A DNA stretch of 23,196 nucleotides, from the NCBI RefSeq assembly GCF_000003605.2, contig NW_003122907.1:187430-210625 (forward strand). Direction: 5' to 3'. This document shows positions 17,601-23,196 of the stretch, piece after piece. The position numbers and the translations under genes were made by a program. The notes beneath the pieces are model-generated. The model was not told where the DNA came from. It did no database searches and saw nothing but the letters and a program-made list of their open reading frames with translations. Numbering within the stretch: position 1 is the stretch's first letter; every line of letters begins with the position of its first letter. The stretch comes from Saccoglossus kowalevskii. Taxonomy: Eukaryota; Hemichordata; Enteropneusta; Harrimaniidae.

Positions 17601-19157
17601 CTATCGACACTACAGGAACCCGTCGAATTTTCAACGGGTAATTATGTTAATGAGTGTTCTAATTGACAATCATCTATGCCAATCACAACGTCTCTTCAAC
17701 TGACCTCTGACCGAGAAGACGTCGGCTGATTTTTTTTTAATTCTACGACTAGTACGAGGTACTTTCAACGTGCCGCCATGTTGGGTCTGCAGTGTGACCT
17801 TTACCATGTTGACCTCACTATGCACGTATTTCCGCGCCCACCTCATTACAATATGCGCATTCATGAATATTTAATAGCAATGAATTTCCTACAGAATAAA
17901 CCAGTCGGAGTGATTTCGTGCTCTAACACCTCCATTCCGCGAATTTTGTTATTTTATTTAAACTACAAAAAACAAATTAATCGCCCCGACTGCGCAAGTC
18001 TAACCTAAATGCATAGCCTGTTGAAAATAAACTATTGTCAAATAATTAAACATGTTGATTTATACTTAGATTAAGTCAAGTTTATTTTAGTGTGTCGTTA
18101 GTATAATGAAATAGCAAATACTTGTCCCCCTTCTGAAAGTAACACTATACAATGTCTTCCGATAACGTGCTTTAAATATTTTCTACGAATCGTGCCCTCT
18201 AGTGACATAGGGATTTTAAGAAGTGTATGCATGACACATAGGACGTTCAACTCATCATTATTGTTTTGATCTGTTGTCGTCCATCAATGAGATGTATATT
18301 TTCAAGAGATGTTACTATATGCTAGATGAAGACCGACTACAATTTGACTTTGACGTTATGTTGACGTTACAGAGCGTTTCGCTACAAGAGGGCGCAACTT
18401 ATAAGAATAGCCTACTATACTGGCCACGCCAAATGGTATGATTAGTCGGGCTGCAGGCAGAGGCGGCGGCAGCTTTTTTTTTAACTGTGGGGGCAAAGAT
18501 TTTATGTGAATGTCAACAAATCGAGCGACCTTTCTTTTGCGGTCCGTCCGGGGGTATCCTGCCCCGGGAAAATTAGAAATCTACACCCTCTGAGACGCTG
18601 TTTCCTACATTTTGGGGAGTAAATTTTGATGGTACACTTAGGTATATTTCGCTTACGTTTTAGTGACAAATATAGATGAGTGTTTATTTTTAGTTAGTCA
18701 CTTTATTTTATCGACCGCCAACTGCCCCCACGGTGCCGCCGCCACTGACAGGTATCATATACATTTTTGGCACATCGATGAATTTGAATGTAATATAACA
18801 GTATTCATTCAAATTTTAGCACACCATATAATGAAAAAAATGGTGGTGTTGTGGAACTATTCCGAGTTCATAAGACGCAGGTCAGTGGTGATATAAACAC
18901 CACCGTTGGTTACACAATGGGAATCTGAAGGTGAGGCTCCATTAGAACTGAGAGGCAAGACAGTTTGGATCGTCGACCATGCATACCAGGAATCTACGTC
19001 ATCTATTCTTGTGTGCCTTGTAGAAACACACGATAAATGGAAGGAAAAACAGAACCCTGTGAATAGCGATAACTCACCCAGAATTCTGTAAATGTTCAAC
19101 ATTATCTATCACAGACTGTTCGTCGTCGTCCCGGGAGGGCAGCAGTTTATATTCCAT
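8546..19157 (-). CDS. GGT1-like: gamma-glutamyltransferase gene B (GGT1-like), 11 coding exons
   Basis: Joined exons in transcript order: 19157-19078, 16283-16092, 15633-15407, 15026-14834, 14095-13935, 13204-13058, 12529-12396, 11658-11471, 10759-10519, 9909-9796, 8692-8546. The total is 1824 nt, 607 aa, in frame throughout. Visible in order: an acidic cytosolic tail ([14 protein letters not shown]), an anchor at about residues 34-56, [27 protein letters not shown], the catalytic Thr419 in [41 protein letters not shown] and GGLPAGF. It should be a type II ectoenzyme with the same chemistry as gene A, autocleaved before Thr419. At least six N-glycosylation sequons are present (NDT, NST, NKT, NVT, NTT twice). 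Intron positions and phases equal those of gene A. One oddity is His in place of the first Gly of the animal GGT motif GGT. Confidence 0.96.
9119..9315. mobile_element. MITE-like inverted-repeat element (family 2, copy 1) in gene B intron 10
   Basis: The arms at 9134-9161 and 9278-9305 are 28 nt and match at 27 positions (CCAATAAATCGCGCCCTCTA...). Beyond them ATACAA at 9119 and TTGTAT at 9310 extend the symmetry. The interior is AT-rich and non-coding. No clear target duplication is seen. A diverged relative lies at 18170-18412. Confidence 0.6.
9330..9690. repeat. low-complexity region with repeated GTAAA/TACAACGTAA words
   Basis: The words TACAACGTAA, CTGTAAA and CGTAAA recur irregularly in a T-rich stretch that ends in a C-rich run (TACCCCCTTCCCCCC) at about 9671-9686. 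It may be a decayed dispersed repeat; I cannot assign a family. Confidence 0.3.
9796..9909 (-). CDS. GGT1-like: gene B exon 10
   Basis: Acceptor CTTTACAG|TCG and donor TCTGAC|GTAAGTG give 38 codons, as in gene A. It encodes [34 protein letters not shown] longer open frame overlaps it in another phase but shows no GGT similarity. Confidence 0.94.
10519..10759 (-). CDS. GGT1-like: gene B exon 9 (small-subunit active-site loops)
   Basis: Acceptor CATTTACAG|C and donor TCATTG|GTGAGT give 241 nt. It encodes [48 protein letters not shown] and [10 protein letters not shown]. The conserved Glu/Asp, the Ser pair and the Gly pair are all present. Confidence 0.96.
11206..11506 (-). repeat. 51-bp tandem array containing the exon 8/intron 8 junction of gene B
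   Basis: Copies of GTTACACTTACTATG (+ strand) start at 11256, 11307, 11358, 11409 and 11460, each exactly 51 bp apart, after a degenerate copy at 11206 and weaker traces back to about 11130. The copy at 11460 is the real end of exon 8. On the - strand every full copy contains the last coding bases (ACAATCAATACATA) followed by GTAAGTG. There are thus four extra perfect 5' splice sites downstream of the true one. Two alternate forms, with GGTTATATG or GGTAACTGA, occur in a three-unit order. Confidence 0.93.
11471..11658 (-). CDS. GGT1-like: gene B exon 8 (catalytic Thr)
   Basis: Acceptor TTGTTTAAG|CTTG; donor ACATA|GTAAGTG. It encodes [33 protein letters not shown] and VTSTINTY. The nucleophile is the Thr of HGTAH. 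The last 36 nt of this exon and the first 15 nt of the intron form the unit that is tandemly repeated downstream, so which 5' splice site is used needs transcript data. The site given restores TYFGS and matches gene A. Confidence 0.93.
11737..11897. mobile_element. MITE-like element (family 1, copy 2) in gene B intron 7
   Basis: Inverted ends of about 27 bp begin AAGCGGG[GA]GAGTCGTC at 11739 and, reversed, at 11895. They resemble the ends of the element at 6281-6582 (AAGCGCGG.AGTCGTCG...TGCGCA). The left flank is TA, the right flank CA, so a TA duplication may have mutated. The 157-bp element has no coding capacity. Confidence 0.55.
12396..12529 (-). CDS. GGT1-like: gene B exon 7
   Basis: Acceptor ATTTCATAG|GT and donor AGTGAT|GTAATT give 134 nt. 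It encodes [36 protein letters not shown] and EDYEDTVSD. Confidence 0.95.
13058..13204 (-). CDS. GGT1-like: gene B exon 6
   Basis: Acceptor TTCTACAG|GA and donor TTGGAGG|GTTAGT give 147 nt. It encodes [19 protein letters not shown] and [18 protein letters not shown]. Confidence 0.95.
13935..14095 (-). CDS. GGT1-like: gene B exon 5
   Basis: Acceptor ACTCATTCAG|T and donor AAAGAG|GTAGGC give 161 nt. It encodes [36 protein letters not shown] and [10 protein letters not shown]. Unlike gene A, the intron that follows shows no array made from this exon end. Confidence 0.94.
14616..14685. repeat. A/C-rich low-complexity tract in gene B intron 4
   Basis: A run of AAAGAAAGAAG followed by ACAAACAAACACAC-type words. 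On the transcribed (-) strand it is a long T/G- and pyrimidine-rich tract. It yields spurious frames on both strands. Confidence 0.7.
14834..15026 (-). CDS. GGT1-like: gene B exon 4
   Basis: Acceptor GTGTATAG|GTGG and donor TTTGAG|GTAGAG give 193 nt. It encodes [36 protein letters not shown] and ends LADEGL. The GRLPW of gene A is GLIPW here. Confidence 0.95.
15186..15240. repeat. 19-bp tandem repeat in gene B intron 3
   Basis: Units based on AATAATTCCATTGTGAAAA are spaced 19 bp apart (TTCC at 15191, 15210 and 15229); the third is diverged (TTCCGTTTTGA). Confidence 0.8.
15407..15633 (-). CDS. GGT1-like: gene B exon 3 (substrate-binding Arg)
   Basis: Acceptor GTTTTTACAG|T and donor ACAACAG|GTGAAT. 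It encodes [31 protein letters not shown] and [10 protein letters not shown] with the substrate-binding Arg, then an acidic [11 protein letters not shown]. The exon is 6 nt longer than in gene A. Confidence 0.95.
16092..16283 (-). CDS. GGT1-like: gene B exon 2 (membrane anchor)
   Basis: Acceptor TATAATAG|AAGATGG and donor GGAAA|GTAAGT. It encodes RWTDRPF, a hydrophobic anchor ([20 protein letters not shown]), an acidic stalk ([12 protein letters not shown]) and [16 protein letters not shown], which aligns with the AAVAAD..QCS.IG block of GGT1. No ATG starts this frame upstream within the exon. Confidence 0.93.
17562..17924. repeat. inverted repeat in gene B intron 1
   Basis: CACCCCGACTGGTTTATTCT (17571-17590) faces AGAATAAACCAGTCGGAGTG (17893-17912), with weaker outward similarity (GCGAAAACA versus TGATTTCGTGC). 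A further CGCCCCGACTGCGC lies at about 17982. It may be a decayed palindromic element; no target duplication was recognised. Confidence 0.5.
18170..18412. mobile_element. diverged MITE-like element (family 2, copy 2)
   Basis: CGTGCCCTCTAGTGAC at 18191-18206 faces CGCTACAAGAGGGCGC at 18379-18394. The right arm with its flank (CGTTTCG.CTA.AGAGGGCGC, then TTAT) aligns with the right arm of the element at 9278-9305. The interior is non-coding. Boundaries are approximate. Confidence 0.4.
18458..18747. mobile_element. hAT-like non-autonomous DNA element
   Basis: Termini CAGAGGCGGCGGCA (18458) and TGCCGCCGCCACTG (ending 18747) are inverted repeats with one mismatch. Subterminal CTGTGGGGGCA and TGCCCCCACGG are also inverted. 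CAG...CTG ends with GC-rich then G-rich runs recall hAT-type elements of invertebrates. The expected 8-bp target duplication is not visible (GCTGCAGG versus ACAGGTAT), so the class is a guess. Confidence 0.5.
19078..19157 (-). CDS. GGT1-like: gene B exon 1 (cytosolic tail)
   Basis: The ATG at 19157-19155 has G at -3 and G at +4. The exon encodes 26 residues ([15 protein letters not shown], then [11 protein letters not shown]) and ends TCTGG|GTGAGT, phase 2, which is exactly what exon 2 requires (GG+A = Gly). A TATA box lies 107 nt upstream. The tail is acidic and ends in a helix-prone stretch; a -LLP- dileucine near the start could be a sorting signal (inference). Confidence 0.75.
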
Positions 19158-19232
19158 TTCTAATCTAAATGTTGTAACTCAAGGAAACAATCGAATGTCT
19201 GACGGTTGTTATATTCTCATGCCGAATATTCC

Positions 19233-19256
19233 ATATGGACAATACATTGTCCATAT
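19233..19256. promoter_or_regulatory. perfect 11-bp dyad at the predicted gene B start site
   Basis: ATATGGACAAT, a 2-nt spacer (AC), then ATTGTCCATAT: a perfect inverted repeat of 24 nt. It begins 8 nt downstream of the TATA box and covers the expected start site. It could be a binding site for a dimeric factor; no known motif is assigned. Confidence 0.45.
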
Positions 19257-19263
19257 CAATCTC

Positions 19264-19271
19264 TATTTATA
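19264..19271 (-). promoter_or_regulatory. TATA box of gene B
   Basis: TATAAATA on the - strand (followed by G), 107 nt upstream of the gene B ATG. Transcription would start near 19240, giving a 5'UTR of about 80 nt. Confidence 0.55.
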
Positions 19272-19461
19272 CAGCCTCACCAGCGACAATGCAGTATGCA
19301 AATTAAACCACACATATTATTAACCCTTATTTTATTCTGCTATTTTGATTTAAATGTAGAAGGATTAACCACGGACATGCTCTATTTTTTATATATCTAA
19401 ATTCTGTATAAATTGTGATTAACAATTATATTTTATAAAAAAACAATCATGTACAAAAATG

Positions 19462-19541
<80 letters not shown>
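19462..19541. repeat. (AAT)n microsatellite
   Basis: About 80 nt of uninterrupted ATA/AAT triplets (around 26 copies). It lies about 200 bp upstream of the gene B TATA box. The poly-Tyr frame on the - strand is an artefact of it. Confidence 0.97.
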
Positions 19542-19542
<1 letters not shown>

Positions 19543-20579
19543 TTGAAATTATTATTGTTATAATCTCTGACTGCTTCTGGGCATACATAATATATGTATT
19601 TAATACTAATATATTGAGTATTGTAATATGTTTAAGAACAACTATTTTCAACTATCGCCATTGATCTTATAAAGAAAGATCAACAAATCCAAGATGGTTA
19701 GTAATTTGTTGAAAAGACAAAAAATGGGTCGACAGAATAACTCGTTTCCAATCACACACTGACAGAGTCTATGACGACATCATAGGCTGTGTAATAATTT
19801 AATTCCAATGAGCATTGACTGGTTACTTAGGAATCTCTGACGTTAGACAAAAACTATATTGCTTTATAACCCGTGGTAAATGACGGCTAAACGATTCTCA
19901 AACCCTTTTTTTACAACTTAATATAATCGATATGCTATTTTGGTCTATTTTCGAATATCCAATGGTGTTATTTGGTAATTTGGTATTGTGATCAAACAAT
20001 GAAAAGTTTTCTTTTCAAGTTTTCATTGTTATTTTTACACTCTGTATTTCAAAATTCATGGAACTTTTGCATTTTGATTATACATAGTACCGATTGCCGA
20101 CCCAATACACATTTTCTGAAAACTTTGATTTTGGTGTGTTGTTCCTAAGAGCGATAGTCGTCACGCCTTGTGTTTTTTTCTATATTGTCCAATAGCGACG
20201 TATACAACGTGTCTCGGTAAACTATTTCGTTTACACAAAATTCGAATACGTACTGTGTGACACTCGTTACATGCTTCAAGCGCACATTTTTATAGAAGGA
20301 AATTCTATGATGATTTTAGTCACATCTAACGTGAACTAGTCATTGTTACAATTTGACTCAGAAAAATTAAAAAATATCCTTACTATTATGTTTTCTAATT
20401 AGAGTGCAGAAGCGAAATTAGAATGGCAGAAAATTCTCCCACTTCTTAGCAACCATTAAAACAGTTCAATGGCAACGTGCGCGTTGTAGCGTGAATCGTG
20501 ACAGGTTGGATAATTAAAGTCATTCCAATAAAGCCTTACCATATCACGACTGATGACTGGCCCAAATATGCTCATATGT

Positions 20580-22220
20580 TACTGGGTTCAAAATATGTCT
20601 GGAACTTTGCAAAAGTGAGGTTTATAATCACTGTTGCTAAGTTGGATTTCATGATTAATTTATCACGAGTAGGATTATGATATGCCAAATATATTTTGTA
20701 ATCGATGTGGTTATTGAGATATAAAGGGCACTCGAGTACGAAATGGAATTCGTTGTCGATTGCATTTAACGAGCAAAACGCACATGTCTGTGGTTACCAA
20801 CAGGCATTTTTTTTACTCTAACATACTTTTGAAATTACGATACGTACGTAGTACGTCACTAGCGCACACTTCACTGTACCGCTATTGTTTATATCAATCA
20901 GTTACCCGCTGTCTGAATCCGCCACGAATAACTTAACATTTCTTATATCCTTAGCAAGTCGCGCAACGCCGAATCCATACTAAATAGAATATTTTAAATT
21001 TCTGTTGCCCATGGTATATTCATATTTGTGTCCGAATTTTACATCAATTTATACGCTTCTTTTGCAATTCTCGATTCCGGCAGTTCAGATAAGTATAACC
21101 AAAAATTTATACATTCGGCTGTTTACTTTACATCAATTGGTGTTCTACTCCAACACTCCCCCAGTGCTGATTCATGACATGTTTGCACTACCTAAATTCC
21201 CAACCCCTAGAACGTGTTTACAATACTTTAATGTACCCGCTCTGTTTTCATGTATTTGCGGAAACCCTATATTTCAGCACCGTGCAAATGGATAAGCGTG
21301 ATCAGCATATCGACGAATTTAAAGTAATCTCTAATTTAATATCCGCAAGTTTACGTTGAAATGTTAACAGAAAAAACATTGCATTCCGTGCTTGAACAGC
21401 TTTCGACAAGTTATTTCTACATGATAACAAACCAATATATTTGTAAGAGTTTACCACTTCAATACATACCGCATTCATGGACAATTTTCCTTACGCGCAT
21501 TATGCCCCCCCCCCCTCCGCGAAACACAATAATTTTAGTTTGCGTCAGGTTAACTCTTAGTTTTTATTTGATACAAAAACATTGTAAAATATCAATTAGT
21601 CGCTGTAAACTAGCAATTATATCTAGCTAACTAGCAAACATAACATCGTCTGCATATAGCAGGGAAATCAAATTAAACATTTTCTTGGTCAACTCCCAGT
21701 GCACCTCATTGTAACCTGCACTCAAAACCATTTTATATAATTCGGCAATAATAAGGAGAAGATGACAGAACGTAGAATACTACCCTGTCTCCCACCAATA
21801 CTAGTTACATAATCAGAGGTACCACTTTTAATTTTGATACACTACATCACAATTGCTAGCATCTTACCCATAATGCCTATATTGTTTATTAGTTTGAAGA
21901 AGATACCGGTGGTCCATAGAGTCAAAAGCTTTGAGCAAAAACAAAACAGAAATACAATAAAACTTTCCCTTTTTCTTCCACAGATATTTTCGAAGGATAG
22001 CATAAAGAACGAATATATTGTCTGCAGTATTTTCTGCTTGTCTACCTGAAATTGTCCCAGTATTTATTATTTTCCCATTCGCATTCGAAAATTTCACCAA
22101 ATACACTCCAAACAGAGTAATTCCTTTATGATTATTTGGATCTGATTCTAATTCTGTTTTGAATATTGGGATAATTATTCCACGAGACCAGCCTTTGGCG
22201 TTCATTTACAACGGATTCAA
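20580..22220 (-). mobile_element. degenerate 5'-truncated LINE (reverse transcriptase remnant)
   Basis: Translated in pieces on the - strand it shows, in order, WSRGIIIPIFK with DPNNHKGITLFGV (22200-22090), DNIFVLYAILRKYLWKKKGK and LKAFDSMDH (22050-21900), the catalytic box LLYADDVMFAS (YADD at 21656-21645), YKYIGLLS (about 21450), YCKHVLGVGNLGSANMS (about 21220-21170), AKEAYKLM and NIPWAT (about 21065-21005), and a C-terminal C-x2-C...NEFHFVLECPLYL motif (about 20790-20730). These are the RT and C-terminal region of a non-LTR retrotransposon. Several stops and frame changes make it inactive. No N-terminal or endonuclease part is seen, which fits the 5' truncation usual for LINE copies. Confidence 0.85.
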
Positions 22221-23196
22221 TACACTTTAAACCAAAATAATGTGGTCAATTACTATGGTTCCCGAGAAACTTCGAACAATATTGTTTAGCTAAATGTTGA
22301 TACACTTGTGGTAGCTATTACAAAATACCAATTGCTCCGACTCATTGTGAGGCAGACTTTCTGTCGCCAAATTATACACCTTGGTCGGTATTTAAGTGCT
22401 TTCCGAAAAGCCGTTTACATAAACGTTCACAAATTTGAAAAATTCCGTTGACCAAACAGAACGACAGGCGTGACGTCGCTACGGATAAATGCACGCTCAT
22501 GAAAAGAGATGGCCTAGTCCGCGAGTGTGCGCAGGCGTATCGACCAGGATCTGATTGGCTTTGCAGTACACCGTGGGACACCGGGCGAATTTTTATAGCC
22601 AATGCAATTGTCGCTATTAGATTTGAATTTGAATGGAACGTTCAGTAAATATTAACGGATTTTTTGAAACCATTGTATTTAGTTCATTTTTTTTTCATTG
22701 TTCCTTACTTGCAATCGCTTGGTCATTGCGCCGCGTCCTGTTCGATAGGGGACTCATGGCGACGTACACAGCGCGGGTAAAATACATTGTTTGTTTACAT
22801 GAAATTCGAACACTTGCTGCGCGACGATCACCGATCTATAAAGAGAAAGCATGTCGGAATATATAATCAAATTCGAATTTCTATACTATAATAATAGTAG
22901 AAACGTAGAAACTAGTGTACATAAAGGAAGAGGTGTTTCATTGATTTTGTTACAGGGGGTGTGCATCGTTCGAATAGCACAGCTTCACTAAAGCCGGCCA
23001 TTCATAACCGGCTCACGAACCCGTGCGTGATCGTGTTAGGAACAGCTAAATTTCACTGCAGCTAAACTGAGTCACTTGATTGGGCGCGCCAAAGAGCTGG
23101 CGCCACCAATCAGAGTTGCTGTATCATAAATGAAGTGGCGGATACTCCGTATTTACAATGAATAGAACCGATTGACGAGGGCGGGTAGCGAATTGA
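22221..23196. other. right-edge region without a recognised gene
   Basis: Only short frames without family similarity are present. GC-richer patches occur at 22465-22590 and 22720-22830. CTGATTGGC at 22550 and the dyad at 23078-23111 contain CCAAT boxes, so a promoter of a gene beyond the window is possible. The first bases may still belong to the LINE. Confidence 0.4.
23078..23111. promoter_or_regulatory. inverted pair of CCAAT boxes
   Basis: GATTGGGCGCGCCA and TGGCGCCACCAATC are inverted copies with 12 of 14 matches, separated by 6 nt. Each contains a CCAAT box, the core bound by NF-Y, beside a GC-rich half-site. It lies within 120 bp of the window edge and may belong to a promoter. Confidence 0.35.

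Larger units (their letters stand above)
16284..19077 (-). other. gene B intron 1 (2.8 kb)
   Basis: This is by far the largest intron in either gene. It contains an inverted repeat at 17562-17924, a family 2 MITE relative at 18170-18412 and a hAT-like element at 18458-18747. The motif CCAACATGGCGGCAC on the - strand near 17780 resembles a YY1 site and could mark an alternative promoter, but no ATG exon with the needed phase was found there. Stretches from 16440 to 17520 show nothing recognisable. Confidence 0.6.
19158..20579. other. region upstream of gene B
   Basis: It holds the likely core promoter of gene B (19233-19271) and a long AAT microsatellite (19462-19541). The rest (19650-20580) is AT-rich, with no coding frame that I can support. 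Confidence 0.5.

Noticed and set aside
18857-19102. An 81-codon - strand frame covering part of gene B exon 1
   Set aside because: It reads the exon 1 end and intron in another frame; the frame starting at 19157 with the correct splice phase explains the region better.
19433-19651. A - strand frame with a long poly-Tyr run
   Set aside because: Direct product of the (AAT)n microsatellite.

Overview
The window is eukaryotic nuclear DNA. It is AT-rich, its genes are split by spliceosomal introns with GT...AG ends, and it carries DNA-transposon-like inverted-repeat elements and a decayed LINE. The gene structure and repeat types suit an invertebrate animal, perhaps a marine one such as an invertebrate deuterostome. 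I cannot fix the species from sequence alone.

The core is a tail-to-tail pair of gamma-glutamyltransferase (GGT1-like) paralogues. Gene A lies on the + strand with CDS from 1159 to 7039. Gene B lies on the - strand with CDS from 19157 down to 8546. Each was rebuilt as 11 coding exons, and the joined frames close exactly: 1788 nt (595 aa) and 1824 nt (607 aa). All ten intron positions and phases match between the two genes, and seven exons have identical lengths (193, 161, 147, 188, 241, 114 and 147 nt). Both products have a short cytosolic N-terminus, one membrane anchor, the autoprocessing/catalytic Thr in a G-T-[SA]-H context, the NNEMDDF and PLSS motifs, and the PAG[YF] C-terminus. Both are therefore expected to be active, cell-surface type II ectoenzymes that cleave glutathione and other gamma-glutamyl compounds. 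The first exon of gene A is the least certain exon. The first exon of gene B is well supported by its start context, its splice phase and an upstream TATA box.

Layout: 1-116, a possible N-terminus of another - strand gene leaving the window; 117-1158, intergenic DNA and the putative gene A promoter; 1159-7039, gene A; 7040-8545, the shared convergent 3' region with a polyadenylation signal for each gene; 8546-19157, gene B with a 2.8 kb first intron; 19158-20580, gene B promoter and a long (AAT)n microsatellite; 20580-22220, a degenerate 5'-truncated LINE on the - strand; 22220-23196, no recognisable gene, but a CCAAT-containing dyad near the right edge.

The most unusual feature is that each paralogue has, in a different intron, a tandem array built from the junction of the preceding exon and that intron. 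In gene B intron 8 a 51-bp unit (36 nt of exon end plus 15 nt of intron start, including the 5' splice site) is repeated about five times. In gene A intron 5 a diverged 36-bp unit (about 30 nt of exon end plus GTAAGA) is repeated many times. Both genes thus present a row of competing 5' splice sites after a conserved coding exon. Related MITE-like elements also sit in introns of both genes.
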